In this document: positions 26,748 through 36,579 of the stretch, piece by piece
Numbering within the stretch: the stretch's first letter is position 1
Layout: every line of letters starts with the position of its first letter
From: JBBPXY01 sp038200435
Lineage (GTDB): Bacteria; Actinomycetota; Thermoleophilia; Solirubrobacterales; Solirubrobacteraceae
DNA length: 64,000 nt
Direction of reading: 5' to 3'
NCBI GenBank assembly: GCA_038200435.1
Contig: JBBPXY010000015.1
Location: 1 to 64,000, forward strand
The notes under the pieces: generated by a model
Database searches by the model: none
What the model saw: the letters and a program-made list of their open reading frames with translations, nothing else
What the model was told of the DNA's origin: nothing
Program-made: the position numbers and the translations under genes

Positions 26748-29399
26748 ATGACCTCGGACGAGATCCGCGAGACGTTCCTCGAGTTCTTCGTCGAACGCAA
26801 TCACCTTCGGCTGCCCTCGGGGTCGCTGGTGCCTTCCGTGCACGACCCGTCGGTCCTGTTGACAACGGCCGGGATGCAGCCGCTCGTGCCCTACTTCCTC
26901 GGCCGCGAGCCCGCACCGCACCACCGCCTGACAAGCTGTCAGAAGGTCTTCCGAACGGTCGACATCGAGAACGTCGGAGACACCACGCGTCATCTCACGT
27001 TCTTCGAGATGCTCGGCAACTTCTCGATCGGCGATTACTTCAAGCAGGGCGCAATCGAGCAGGCGTGGGAGTTCTCGCTTCGCGCGCTGGGCTTCGAACC
27101 CGGGAAGATCTGGATCACCGTCTTTGCCGGCGACGAGGCCCTCGACCTCGGTCCGGACGAGGAGGCGATCGAGGCCTGGCTGGCCGTAGGCGTACCGCGC
27201 GAGCGCATCGTCGAATGCCCGCGCTCGGAGAACTTCTGGCAGGCGGGCCCCACGGGGCCTTGCGGTCCCTGCTCGGAGCTCTACTTCGACCGCGGCGTCG
27301 AGTTCGGCAGCCCTGACGACGTCCCGGGCGGCGAGAACGAGCGCTTTCTCGAGTACTGGAACCTCGTGTTCATGCAGTACGCCCAGGACCCGGTGGACCA
27401 TCTCGAGCCGTTGCCGACGCAGAACATCGACACTGGGCTCGGGCTCAACCGCATGGCGCTGATCCAGCAGGGGACGCCGACGATCTTCGAAACCGACCAG
27501 TTCAAGCCCCTGGTCCAGCTCGGCGAGGAGCTCTCGGGACGGCGCTACGGCGAGGAAGTCGCGACCGACCGCGCCCTGCGCATCCTCGCCGACCACACCC
27601 GGGGCATGACCTTCCTGGTGGCCGATGGCGTGGTGCCGTCAAACGAAGATCGCGGCTACGTGCTGCGGCGCATCATGCGCCGGGCGATACAGCAGGGCCG
27701 ATCGCTGGGGATCGCGCCGGGCTTCTTGCCGCGCTACGCCGAGCGTGTCGAGGAGCTCATGGGCGGCGCCTACCCGGAGCTCGAGACCCAGCGCGATGCC
27801 GTGCACGGCTGGCTCGCCGCTGAGGAAGAGGGCTTCGACCGGACCCTCGAGCAGGGCAGCGGGCTGCTCGCCGACCTCATCAGGCGCGCGCGCGAGAGCG
27901 GCGCCGAGGGCATCGCCGCCGAGGACGCCTTCCGGCTGCACGACACGTACGGGTTCCCGATCGACCTCACGCTCGAGCTTGTCGCCGCGGAGGGGCTGGG
28001 AGTCGACGAGCAGGGCTTCGAGCTGCTGATGGACGACCAGCGGACCCGCGCGCGGGCCGGCGCCGGCCGGAGTGCCGTGGCGCAGGACAGCACGCGCGGC
28101 GCGGCTGAGCGCCTCGTGGCCGGCGCCGGCTTTGCCACCGACTTCACCGGCTACGCGGCGACGGAGCAGGAGACCACGGTCGGCGCGCTCGGGGAGGACG
28201 GCGGGCGGGTGCTCGCGAAGCTCGTCGAGTCGCCGTTCTACGCCGCCGGCGGCGGGCAGGTATCCGACTCCGGCTGGGTCGAGTGCGCGTCGGGCGATTG
28301 CCGAGCGCAAGTGAGCGAGGTGTTCCGTGTCGGGGACGATCAGGTGGTCGTGCTCGAGCCCGAGCGCGGCGAGCTGCGCGCCGGTGAAGCCGTTCACGCC
28401 CGGGTCGACCGCGCCGCGCGTCACGCGACGGAGTGCAACCACACCGCGACTCACCTCTTGCACGCCGCGCTCCGGGAGCGCCTCGGCGGGCACGTGCGCC
28501 AGGCCGGCTCGGCGGTGCGACCCGACAAGCTGCGCTTCGACTTCACCCACGGGCACTCCCTCAGCCCCGAGGACGTGCGCGCGGTCGAAGACGAGGTCAA
28601 CGCGCGCATCGCGCACAACGACCCGGTCCGGGCGCTGTCGACGACGCTCGACGAGGCGCGCAGACTGGGCGCGATGGCGCTCTTCGGAGAGAAGTACGGT
28701 GACGTCGTGCGAATGGTCGAGATCGGCGACGGATCGTTCTCGCGCGAGCTCTGCGGAGGGACCCACGTGCGCTCGACCGCGGAGATCGGCGCGTTCCGCG
28801 TGCTCACGGAGAGCTCGAGCGCGGCCAACGTGCGCCGGATCGAGGCGCTCACCGGCCCGGGAGCGATCGACCTGCTGCGCCGCCACGACACAGTGCTGAG
28901 CGAGGCGGGCGTTCGTCTGAAGGTGCCACCGGAGCGCGTGCTCCAAGCGCTCGACGAGCGCGAGAAGCGCCGTCGTGAGCTCGAAGAGGCGGCGCGCCGC
29001 GGACCGGCGGCGGCCACGAACGGCGCGGTGGACCTCGAAGCTCTCGCGGGTCGCGCCACCGATGTGGCCGGCGCGACCGTCCTTGTCGAGGCCGTCGAAG
29101 TGCCGACTCCCGACGGCCTTCTCGAGCTTGTCGACCGCCTGAAAGGACCGCTGGGCGAGGCCGCCGTGGTGCTCGGCACCGTCATCGAAGGCCGCGTCCA
29201 TCTGGTGGTCGGCCTGCACAAGAGCCTCGTCGAGCGAGGGGTGCACGCGGGCACGGTCGTCAAGGCCGCAGCCGAAGTGGCAGGCGGTGGCGGGGGCGGC
29301 CGGGATTCGCTCGCGCGCGCCGGTGGCCGCGATCCCGAGAAGCTGCCCGACGCGCTGGTGGCCGCGCGGACGGCGATCGAAGCCGTCCTCGTCACATGA
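26748..29399 (+). CDS. alaS: Alanyl-tRNA synthetase
   Basis: An 883-residue, full-length AlaRS. GTG-ATG tandem starts occur, and I prefer the ATG at 26748. The N-terminus EIRETFLEFFVERNH and LTTAGMQPLVPYFLG are family hallmarks. The class II catalytic core includes HLTFFEMLGNFSIGDYFK. The editing domain carries the zinc site HTATHLLHAAL and CGGTHV. The C-terminal DHHA1-type domain ends in a Gly-rich VAGGGGGGRDSLARAGG. A 164-bp gap precedes it, with no confident T-box or terminator. It heads the alaS-ruvX-mltG-aroE operon common in Gram-positives. Confidence 0.97.
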   Translation: MTSDEIRETFLEFFVERNHLRLPSGSLVPSVHDPSVLLTTAGMQPLVPYFLGREPAPHHRLTSCQKVFRTVDIENVGDTTRHLTFFEMLGNFSIGDYFKQGAIEQAWEFSLRALGFEPGKIWITVFAGDEALDLGPDEEAIEAWLAVGVPRERIVECPRSENFWQAGPTGPCGPCSELYFDRGVEFGSPDDVPGGENERFLEYWNLVFMQYAQDPVDHLEPLPTQNIDTGLGLNRMALIQQGTPTIFETDQFKPLVQLGEELSGRRYGEEVATDRALRILADHTRGMTFLVADGVVPSNEDRGYVLRRIMRRAIQQGRSLGIAPGFLPRYAERVEELMGGAYPELETQRDAVHGWLAAEEEGFDRTLEQGSGLLADLIRRARESGAEGIAAEDAFRLHDTYGFPIDLTLELVAAEGLGVDEQGFELLMDDQRTRARAGAGRSAVAQDSTRGAAERLVAGAGFATDFTGYAATEQETTVGALGEDGGRVLAKLVESPFYAAGGGQVSDSGWVECASGDCRAQVSEVFRVGDDQVVVLEPERGELRAGEAVHARVDRAARHATECNHTATHLLHAALRERLGGHVRQAGSAVRPDKLRFDFTHGHSLSPEDVRAVEDEVNARIAHNDPVRALSTTLDEARRLGAMALFGEKYGDVVRMVEIGDGSFSRELCGGTHVRSTAEIGAFRVLTESSSAANVRRIEALTGPGAIDLLRRHDTVLSEAGVRLKVPPERVLQALDEREKRRRELEEAARRGPAAATNGAVDLEALAGRATDVAGATVLVEAVEVPTPDGLLELVDRLKGPLGEAAVVLGTVIEGRVHLVVGLHKSLVERGVHAGTVVKAAAEVAGGGGGGRDSLARAGGRDPEKLPDALVAARTAIEAVLVT

Positions 29400-29818
29400 G
29401 GGTTCTTGCCCTGGACTACGGCAGCGCTCGCTGCGGCTGTGCCGTCAGCGACCCGACCGGAACGCTCGCCACGCCCATCGAGGAAGTGCTGCGGCCGGCG
29501 ACTCGGCGTGGGCTCGCTCGCCTGCGCGCCCTGGCGGGCGAGCGCGACGTCGAGCGGGTGGTCGTCGGGCTGCCCCTCGGGCTCTCGGGCCGCGACACCG
29601 CTCAGACGCAGGAGACGCGCGCCTTCGCCGATCGTCTGGGTCAGGGTCTCGACGTTCCGGTTGAGCTCTACGACGAGCGGTTCACGACCACGCTCGCCGT
29701 CCGGGCCGGCGGCCGGGAGAGCGAGGACTCGCGCGCGGCGGCTGTGCTGCTCGAGGGTTGGTTGGCCCGGGGCGAGAGGCCCTTGGAAGCGGTTCCGGCC
29801 CAGGAGGCAGAGCGATGA
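29396..29818 (+). CDS. ruvX: YqgF/RuvX-type Holliday junction resolvase-like protein (pre-16S rRNA processing nuclease)
   Basis: A 140-residue RNase H-fold protein. The first strand RVLALDYGSARCGCAVSDPTGTLA holds the catalytic Asp and the DxGxxRxG-like motif; VVVGLPLGLSGRD and LYDERFTT complete the family pattern, and EDSRAAAVLLEGWL gives the last acidic residue. The family matures the 5' end of 16S rRNA. It overlaps alaS and mltG by 4 bp each, as in its conserved operon. Confidence 0.93.
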   Translation: MRVLALDYGSARCGCAVSDPTGTLATPIEEVLRPATRRGLARLRALAGERDVERVVVGLPLGLSGRDTAQTQETRAFADRLGQGLDVPVELYDERFTTTLAVRAGGRESEDSRAAAVLLEGWLARGERPLEAVPAQEAER

Positions 29819-31059
29819 GCGACGAGGAGCCCCGCGACCAGCCGACCGAGGCGTGGACGCCGCAGTTCGAGCCCGAGGATGACTACGAGGCCCCGTCGGG
29901 CACCCGGCGGGTGTCACCCGCGGACCGCGCTCGGGCACGCGCGGCCGCGTCGCAACCGGCCGGGCCCTCTGCGCCGGCTCGGCGCGCACCGGATGAGCCG
30001 CGGCGCCGCTTGGGCCTGCGTCGCTTGATCGCCCTGGCTGTGCTCGCGGTCGCGATCGGCGCCACCGTCTTCGCGGTCCTGCTCTTCCAGCCCTTCACCG
30101 GCAAGGGCAGCGGCTCCGTGACCGTGCAGGTGCCGCGCGGTGCGTCGGCGAGCCAGATCGGAGACATCCTGGCCCGTGGCGGCGTGGTCGATTCGAGCTT
30201 CTTCTTCTCGCTGCGCGCGAAGCTCTCGGGCAAGCGCGGCGCGCTGCGCTCGGGCTCCTTCAAGCTGGCGAAGGGGATGAGCTACGCGTCGGCGATCGAC
30301 GCCCTCACGCGGGTCCCGCCGGCCGCTCCCGTCGCGCACTTCACGATCCCCGAGGGGCTCTCGCGGCGTGAGGTAGCCGCGCGGCTCAAGGGGTCGGGCC
30401 TGACCGGGAGCTACGTGAACGCGACCAAGCGCGCTCCCGGCTTCAAGCCCTCTGCCTACGGCGCGCCCGCAAGTACCCCCACGCTCGAGGGCTTCCTCTT
30501 CCCGGCCACATACGACTTGAAGCCCCACGCGCCCGCCTCGGCGCTGGTCGCCAAGCAGCTTGTCGCGTTCCGGCGCAACTTCGCCGGGCTGAGTCTCGCC
30601 GACGCCAAGCGCAAACAGCTCACGAGCTACGACCTCGTCGTGATCGCCTCGATGGTCGAGCGCGAAGCCCAACGCGATGACGAGCGCCCGCTTGTCGCGG
30701 CGGTCATCTACAACCGGCTGCACGACCACATCCCGCTCGGTATCGACGCGACGCTGCGCTACGCGCTGAACGACTGGACCAAGCCGCTCACCCAGTCGCA
30801 GCTGGCGCTGCCCACGCCCTACAACACGCGGTTGCGCCAGGGTCTGCCGCCCACGCCGATCGGCAATCCCGGACTCGCCTCGCTCAAGGCGGCGGCGAAC
30901 CCGGCAAAGAGCGCCTTCCTCTACTACGTCGTCAAGCCCGGCACGTGCGGGCGTCACGCGTTCTCCTCCTCGAACGCCCAGTTCCTCGCGGACGTCGCGC
31001 GCTACAACGACGCGCGCAACAAGGCGGGCGGCCGCTCGCCGACCACGTGTAAGCAGTAA
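29815..31059 (+). CDS. mltG: Endolytic murein transglycosylase MltG
   Basis: A 414-residue protein. The N-terminal cytosolic region (about 70 residues, acidic then Arg-rich) precedes one TM helix (about 70-92) and the YceG-like extracellular domain. A LysM-like subdomain begins VTVQVPRGASASQIGDIL. The catalytic region has TLEGFLFPATYDL, ASMVEREAQ with the catalytic Glu, and AVIYNRL. The C-terminal PTPIGNPGLASLKAAANP and YYVVKPGT motifs are typical. It cleaves nascent glycan strands to set their length. Confidence 0.95.
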   Translation: MSDEEPRDQPTEAWTPQFEPEDDYEAPSGTRRVSPADRARARAAASQPAGPSAPARRAPDEPRRRLGLRRLIALAVLAVAIGATVFAVLLFQPFTGKGSGSVTVQVPRGASASQIGDILARGGVVDSSFFFSLRAKLSGKRGALRSGSFKLAKGMSYASAIDALTRVPPAAPVAHFTIPEGLSRREVAARLKGSGLTGSYVNATKRAPGFKPSAYGAPASTPTLEGFLFPATYDLKPHAPASALVAKQLVAFRRNFAGLSLADAKRKQLTSYDLVVIASMVEREAQRDDERPLVAAVIYNRLHDHIPLGIDATLRYALNDWTKPLTQSQLALPTPYNTRLRQGLPPTPIGNPGLASLKAAANPAKSAFLYYVVKPGTCGRHAFSSSNAQFLADVARYNDARNKAGGRSPTTCKQ

Positions 31060-31073
31060 GGCCGAGTCCGCTG

Positions 31074-31871
31074 GTGCCGCGCCTTGGCGTCCTCGGTCAC
31101 CCGGTCGCGCACAGCCGCTCTCCGGCTATGCACCGGGCCGCCTTCGTGGCGCTCGGCATGGACCGGGAGTGGAGATACCAGCGCCTGCCCGTCCCCCCGG
31201 AGCTGTTCAAGGAGACGGTCCGCGCGCTGCCGGCGGCCGGCTTCGTCGGCGCAAACGTGACGATCCCCCCCAAGGAGGCGGCCCTCGCTCTTGCCGATGA
31301 GGCGACGCCGGAAGCCCGTGCGATCGGCGCCGCCAACACCCTCAGCTTCACCCCCGACGGCCGGATCCACGCGGCCAACACCGACGCGCCGGGTCTGATC
31401 GCCGCCCTGCCGGAGCCTCCGGCCGGCCGCAGCGCACTCGTGCTGGGCGCCGGGGGCAGCGCCCGCGCGGTCGCCTGGGCCCTGCGTCACGCCGGTGCCG
31501 GAGAGGTGTCGGTGTGGAATCGCACGCCCGAGCGCGCACGCGCGTTGGCGGACTCGCTCGGGGTGCGGGCGGTCGGCCGTCTGGAGCCCGCCGATCTGCT
31601 CGTCAACTGCACGTCTGTGGGCTTGGATGGGGAGGGCGGGGAACTCAAGATCGGCCCGCTGGGTGCCGATGAGCTCCTCGGGTTCAACAGCGTGATCGAT
31701 CTTGTCTACGGCACGACGGAGACGGCGCTCGTCTCGACGGCGCGCCGTCTCGGCGTGCCCGCAGTAGATGGGCTCGAGGTGCTCGTCCGGCAGGGCGCAG
31801 CCTCCTTCGAGCTGTGGACAGGCCGCACGCCGCCGCTCGATGCCATGCGGGCCGGGGCCCGGGACTCATGA
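31074..31871 (+). CDS. aroE: Shikimate dehydrogenase
   Basis: A 265-residue protein with a GTG start. The N-terminal GVLGHPVAHSRSPAMHRAAF carries the substrate Ser pair, and GANVTIPPKEAAL the catalytic Lys (Pro replaces the common His before Lys). The NADP Rossmann motif is VLGAGGSARAVAWAL, followed by NRTPERA. The C-terminus has GLEVLVRQGAASFELWTG. It reduces 3-dehydroshikimate in the shikimate pathway. The 3' end overlaps the pilB start (ATGA), tying the pathway operon to the pilus locus. Confidence 0.95.
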   Translation: MPRLGVLGHPVAHSRSPAMHRAAFVALGMDREWRYQRLPVPPELFKETVRALPAAGFVGANVTIPPKEAALALADEATPEARAIGAANTLSFTPDGRIHAANTDAPGLIAALPEPPAGRSALVLGAGGSARAVAWALRHAGAGEVSVWNRTPERARALADSLGVRAVGRLEPADLLVNCTSVGLDGEGGELKIGPLGADELLGFNSVIDLVYGTTETALVSTARRLGVPAVDGLEVLVRQGAASFELWTGRTPPLDAMRAGARDS

Positions 31872-33972
31872 GCGACCCTTCCGATTCGAATCTCCACCAT
31901 CTGCGGCCCGTTCTCTCGGGGGAGCCGGCGCCGACGGATGGGGGCGCCACGCTCTCCGCCGGCCCTCCGACGGTCTTGGGCGGCGCCCTGATCCGGTTGC
32001 ACTTCCGCCGGCACCTTTCGGTTCGGAGTCGGCGGTGCCTCCGCCTGCGCCGTTCAGTGAGCCCGAGGCGGTCGTGACCTCACCGTATGGCGAGTCGGAG
32101 TCGGCGACGGCTCTCCCCGCAGATCCCGTTGTGACGCCGCCTGCTGCGGACTACGGAGCACCGGATCCCGTGGCTACTCAGCCGGCCGCTCCGCCCGCAG
32201 TGATCACGCCGGCGCCGGTGTCCTACGGTGGCTCAGAGGCCGTGGCCTACGAGCCGGAAGCCGCCGATTGGGATGGCCTGACGCCGCCCTCACGCCGCGG
32301 CGGCTCGGGTCGGTTCCTGACCGACGTCCTCGTCGATCTCGGGTTCGTCGATAGCGCGCGGGTGGAGAGCGCCGTCGAGTCGGCCCGCCTCTCGGGCCGG
32401 CCGCCCGAGAGGATGCTGCTCGAGGCAGGAGCCATCACCCCCGACCAGCTCGCGCGAGGGACAGCTGAGCGCTTTGGCCTCGACCACGTCGATCTCAACA
32501 CCTACAACGTCGACATGGCAGCCGCGAACCTCGTCAACACCGCGGCGGCGCGGCGCTACGAGGCCGTTCCCATCTCGTTGATCGGGAGCACCGCTGTGCT
32601 GGTCGCGATGGCCGATCCCTCCAACGTCCTCGCGGTCGACGATATCGCGATGCTCACGAGTCTCGAGGTGCGCCCGGCGGTCGCCTCGAGCGAGGACATC
32701 GCCGGGCTCGTGATGCGACTCAACCGCTTCGAGGACGCGGTTCAGGAGGCTTACGAAGAGGAGCGCGACACCGAGAGCACCGCCGAGGTAGTCGACCTGC
32801 AGGAGTCCGCCGACGACGCCCCGGTCGTCAAGCTCGTGCACTCGATCATCGCTCAGGCGGTCGAACGAGGCGCCTCCGACATCCACTTCGAGCCGGACGG
32901 CACCGACATGCGCGTGCGTCTGCGCATCGACGGCGTCATGTCGACCACCACCACGGTTCCCCGCCGCATGGTGGGCGGAGTGGTCTCGCGCATGAAGATC
33001 ATGTCGGAGCTTGACATCGCCGAGCGCCGCATGCCCCAGGACGGCCGTATGGGGCTGAACGTCGACCACCGTCACATCGACATCCGCGTTGTCACCCTGC
33101 CGAGCGTTCACGGAGAGTCCGTGGTCTTGAGGATCCTGGACAAGGACGCGGTGGTCCTCGAGCTCGACAAGCTGGGCATGCAGGACGAGGAGCGCGACCG
33201 CTTCCGGCGTGCCTTCAAGCGCTCTCACGGCGCTGTCCTCGTCACGGGGCCGACGGGCTCGGGCAAGTCGACCACGCTCTACGGGGCGCTCGGCGAGCTC
33301 AACACGCCCGAGAAGAACATCATCACGATCGAGGATCCGGTCGAATTCGAGGTCGACGGCGTCACCCAGGTGCAGGTGAACCCGCGCACGGGCCTGACGT
33401 TCGCCCAGGGCCTGCGGTCGATGATGCGCGCCGACCCCGACATCCTCATGGTCGGAGAGATCCGCGACCGCGAGACCGCGCAGATCGCGGTGGAAGGCGC
33501 CCTCACGGGCCACCTCGTCCTCTCCACGCTCCACACCAACGACGCACCGACGGCCATGACGCGGCTGACCGAGATGGGCATCGAGCCCTTCCTGGTGGCC
33601 TCCGCGGTCGACTGTGTCGTCGCCCAGCGCCTGGCCCGCACCCTGTGCCCGATGTGCAAGCGCCGAGTCATCATCTCTGCCGAGGTGCTGCGCGACCACG
33701 GATTCAACGCCCAGCTCGACATCGAGGCCTACGAGCCCGCGGGCTGCGGGCGTTGCGGAGGCATGGGCTACAAGGGCCGGGTTGGGGTGTATGAGGTGAT
33801 GCACGTCGACGACGAGATCCGCTCGATGATCCTGCGCCGCGCCGCCTCCGACGAGATCGCCGCCGCCGCCGCGCGCGCCGGGATGCGCCGCCTGCGCGAG
33901 GACGGCCTCGACAAGGTCAAGAAGGGCCAGACGTCGCTTGCGGAGATCGCCCGGGTGACCGGAGCTTCCTGA
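31868..33972 (+). CDS. pilB: Type IV pilus assembly ATPase PilB (apparent frameshift in the N-terminal linker)
   Basis: The ATG at 31868 overlaps the aroE stop. Its frame (MSDPSDSNLHHLRP and onward) is sensible for about 40 residues, then passes into the main frame if one C is restored in the CCC at 31986-31988, giving GGA-PDPVALPPAPFG. Without that correction translation would start at an in-frame GTG near 32074. The MshEN/T2SSE-N domain follows (GRFLTDVLVDLGFVDSARVE). The ATPase core has Walker A GPTGSGKSTTL, the Asp box (TIEDPVEFEVDGVTQVQV), Walker B (DPDILMVGEIRD), the His box (LSTLHTNDAP) and a tetra-Cys zinc site (CPMCK, CGRCGGMGYKGR). It powers pilus extension. Confidence 0.9.
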
Positions 33973-34084
33973 GCAGGGCCGCCGGCTTCGCCGGCTCGAA
34001 GTACGGGTGACAGGTACGCGGGCCTTACGTCGCCCCGGGCTCGCATCTGGGAAGGGGGGAAGGAGTGAACCGGCCTCGCAGATG

Positions 34085-34135
34085 GGGGGTGGTCGCACTT
34101 AACGACAGTGTGTGTCGCTAAAGGCAACCACCCCC
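34085..34135 (+). other. Nested stem-loop in the pilB-pilT intergenic region
   Basis: GGGGGTGGT (34085-34093) pairs with ACCACCCCC (34127-34135). An inner CGAC-AGTGTGT-GTCG hairpin lies in the loop. It sits in the 273-bp gap between pilB and pilT, which also holds a GCCGGC-TTC-GCCGGC hairpin just after the pilB stop. It may act as a terminator of the alaS-pilB operon. I match it to no known riboswitch class. Confidence 0.5.
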
Positions 34136-34208
34136 TCTCGCTGCCCTCCCAAGATCCGAACGACGCCGCGGCCGATCCCGCGCCCTGCCACCTGCCACCT
34201 GAAGAGGG

Positions 34209-34237
34209 GTAACGGTCGGACCCTCAGCTGCCGATAG
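34209..34237 (+). promoter_or_regulatory. Sigma-28-like promoter of pilT
   Basis: GTAAC (34209-34213), 17 bp, then CCGATAG (34231-34237). The -10 half matches the shared pattern fully and the -35 half partly. The pilT ATG follows 8 bp later, so the mRNA would be leaderless. Confidence 0.5.
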
Positions 34238-34245
34238 GACGCGTG

Positions 34246-35325
34246 ATGAACATCGACTTCGCCGACATCCTCCTCGAGGTAATCGATCGCCGGGCCTCCG
34301 ACCTGCACCTCACCGCAGGCTCTCCGCCGATGGTCCGCACCCGCGGCCGCCTGACTGCGCTCGAGGGATTCCCGCTCCTGACTCCCGCCGACACACGCGA
34401 GATCGTCTACTCGATCCTCTCGAATGATCAGCGCCAGCGGCTGGAGACCAACTGGCAGCTCGACTTCGCCTACGCAATCCCGGGCCGGGCCCGTTTTCGC
34501 GTCAACGCCTACTTCCAGCGCGCCGCGTTGAGCGCCGCCTTCCGGCTGATCCCGTTCGAGCTCACCCCGCTCGAGGAGCTCGGCCTGCCGCCCGCGGTCA
34601 TCGACTTCGCCAAACGCCCGCGGGGCATCGTCCTCGTCACCGGCCCGACGGGCTCGGGCAAGTCGACCACGCTCGCCTCGATCGTCGACCTGATCAACGA
34701 GACGCGCGAGGAGCACATCCTCACCATCGAGGACCCGATCGAGTTCCTGCACAACCACAAGCGCTGCATCGTCAACCAGCGCGAGATCGGCTCTGACGCC
34801 CCCAGCTTCGCCGCCGGCCTCAAGGCCGCCCTGCGGCAGGATCCCGACGTGATCCTCGTCGGCGAGATGCGCGACGTCGAGACGATCGGCACCGCCATCA
34901 CGGCGGCGGAAACGGGCCACCTCGTCTTCGCGACCCTGCACACGCAGGACACGCCGCAGACGATCGACCGCATCATCGACGTCTTCCCGTCTGACCAGCA
35001 GTCGCAGATCCGCGTGCAGCTGGCGGTCGCCCTCCAGGGCATCGTCACCCAGCAGCTTCTCCCGACCGCCGACGGCGCCGGGCGCTGCGTGGCGGCCGAG
35101 GTCATGGTGCCCACCCCCGCGGTGCGCAACCTGATCCGCGAGGGCAAGACCCACCAGCTCTACTCGGTGCTGCAGACCGGCGGGGCCCAGGGCATGCAGA
35201 CCATGGACGCCGCTCTCGTTGGCCTGGTGCGCTCGGGCAAGATCACCCGCCAGATGGCCGAGGCCCGGTCGACGACGCCCGACGAGCTACGGCGACTGCT
35301 CGGGTTCACCCCGATGGCGGCCTAG
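34246..35325 (+). CDS. pilT: Twitching motility retraction ATPase PilT
   Basis: A 359-residue hexameric ATPase. An in-frame GTG immediately precedes the ATG. It begins with a PAS-like N-domain (DILLEVIDRRASDLHLTAGSPP). Walker A is GPTGSGKSTTLASI, the Asp box LTIEDPIEFLHNHKRC, Walker B DPDVILVGEMRD and the His box LVFATLHTQDTPQTIDR. The PilT-specific C-terminal VRNLIREGKTHQL (AIRNLIRE-like) separates it from PilB. It drives pilus retraction at the inner membrane. It is followed 9 bp later by pilC. Confidence 0.96.
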   Translation: MNIDFADILLEVIDRRASDLHLTAGSPPMVRTRGRLTALEGFPLLTPADTREIVYSILSNDQRQRLETNWQLDFAYAIPGRARFRVNAYFQRAALSAAFRLIPFELTPLEELGLPPAVIDFAKRPRGIVLVTGPTGSGKSTTLASIVDLINETREEHILTIEDPIEFLHNHKRCIVNQREIGSDAPSFAAGLKAALRQDPDVILVGEMRDVETIGTAITAAETGHLVFATLHTQDTPQTIDRIIDVFPSDQQSQIRVQLAVALQGIVTQQLLPTADGAGRCVAAEVMVPTPAVRNLIREGKTHQLYSVLQTGGAQGMQTMDAALVGLVRSGKITRQMAEARSTTPDELRRLLGFTPMAA

Positions 35326-35334
35326 GAACCGGCT

Positions 35335-36546
35335 GTGTCTGCATCGTTCGTCTTCAAGGCCGTCGACCTGGCCGGGATGCCGGCCCGGGGCGAGGTCGAG
35401 GCCGACTCCAAGTCGGCGGTCGCCGAGCAGCTGAAGTTGCGCGGCCTCATCGTCGTCGACATCCAGGCCAAGCACTCATCGAAGGAGCTCAACCTCGAGC
35501 TGTTCTCGCGGGTGAAGCCCGTCGAGCTCACGATCATGAGCCGGCAGCTCGCGACGATGGTCTCCTCGGGCATGACCTTGCTCCGCGCGCTGTACGTGCT
35601 CGAGGCTCAGACCGAGGGCAAGAAGCTCAAGGAGACGCTGACCAAGGTCCGCAAGGACGTCGAGGCCGGACTGCTCTTCTCCGACTCCCTGGCCCGCCAC
35701 CCCAAGGTCTTCAACCCCCTCTACATCGCGATGGTCCGCGCCGGCGAGTCGGGAGGCCTGCTCGAGAGCGCGCTCGAACGGGTCGCCGACCAGCTCGAGA
35801 AGGACGCCGCGCTGCGCCGCCAGGTGAAGTCGGCGATGGTCTACCCGAGCGTCGTCATCTCCTTCGCCGCCATCGTCCTGCTGGCCCTCGTGGCGTTCCT
35901 GGTGCCGATCTTCGCCAAGATCTTCAAGGACTTCGGTGGCAAGCTCCCTGCCCTCTCGCAGTTCACGGTTGACCTGTCGCACGGCCTGACGACCTACTGG
36001 TTCGTCTACCTCCTGTGCGTCGTCGGTGTGGTGGTCGCGTTCTCGCGCTGGAAGAAGTCCTCGTGGGGCCGCCCGCAGTGGGACTCGTTCCGGCTGCGGG
36101 TCCCGTTCAAGATCGGTGACATCGTGCAGAAGGTCGCTCTCGCGCGCTGGGCCCGTACGCTCTCTTCGCTCACCACCGCGGGTGTACCCATCTTGCAGGC
36201 ACTGGAGATCACGGGGCAGACGGCGGGCAACAACGTCGTCGAGAAGGTCATGGCCTCGGTGATCGACTCCGTCAAGGCAGGTGGAACGATCGCCGCCCCA
36301 CTCAAGGACGCTCCCGTCTTCCCCGGCATGGTGCAGCACATGGTTGCCGTCGGCGAGGAAACCGGCGCGCTCGACCAGATGCTTTCGAAGATCGCGGACT
36401 TCTACGAGGACGAGGTCGCCGCGGCGGTGAAGTCGCTCACCTCCATCCTCGAGCCCGTGATGATCGTGGTCGTCGGGGCCGTCGTCGGGTTCATCGTCGT
36501 CTCGATGTACCTCCCGCTCTTCAAGATCTACGACCAGATCAAGTAG
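35335..36546 (+). CDS. pilC: Type IV pilus inner-membrane platform protein PilC (GspF family)
   Basis: A 403-residue protein with a GTG start and AGGA eight bases upstream. Two GspF domains are present. The first (about residues 65-190) has MSRQLATMVSSGMTLLRAL, MVRAGESGGLLE and a TM helix (VVISFAAIVLLALVAFLVPIF). The second repeats the pattern with RWARTLSSLTTAGVPILQAL and VGEETGALDQML. A final TM helix ends at IYDQIK. It anchors the PilB/PilT motors and passes pilins to the fibre. Cotranscribed with pilT. Confidence 0.96.
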   Translation: MSASFVFKAVDLAGMPARGEVEADSKSAVAEQLKLRGLIVVDIQAKHSSKELNLELFSRVKPVELTIMSRQLATMVSSGMTLLRALYVLEAQTEGKKLKETLTKVRKDVEAGLLFSDSLARHPKVFNPLYIAMVRAGESGGLLESALERVADQLEKDAALRRQVKSAMVYPSVVISFAAIVLLALVAFLVPIFAKIFKDFGGKLPALSQFTVDLSHGLTTYWFVYLLCVVGVVVAFSRWKKSSWGRPQWDSFRLRVPFKIGDIVQKVALARWARTLSSLTTAGVPILQALEITGQTAGNNVVEKVMASVIDSVKAGGTIAAPLKDAPVFPGMVQHMVAVGEETGALDQMLSKIADFYEDEVAAAVKSLTSILEPVMIVVVGAVVGFIVVSMYLPLFKIYDQIK

Positions 36547-36579
36547 CGGTCGGGCTCCGGGGCGCTAGCCTCGCGCGCC

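Noticed and set aside
32290..32500. c-di-GMP binding by the PilB N-terminal MshEN domain, which would have extended the circuit
   Set aside because: The two 24-residue MshEN motifs are degenerate: the leading Arg, the Gly at position 3 and the final Gln are missing in both, so binding is not predicted.
32290..34098. A 602-residue minus-strand frame opposite pilB
   Set aside because: His/Arg/Asp-rich shadow of the pilB coding strand; pilB has complete ATPase motifs.
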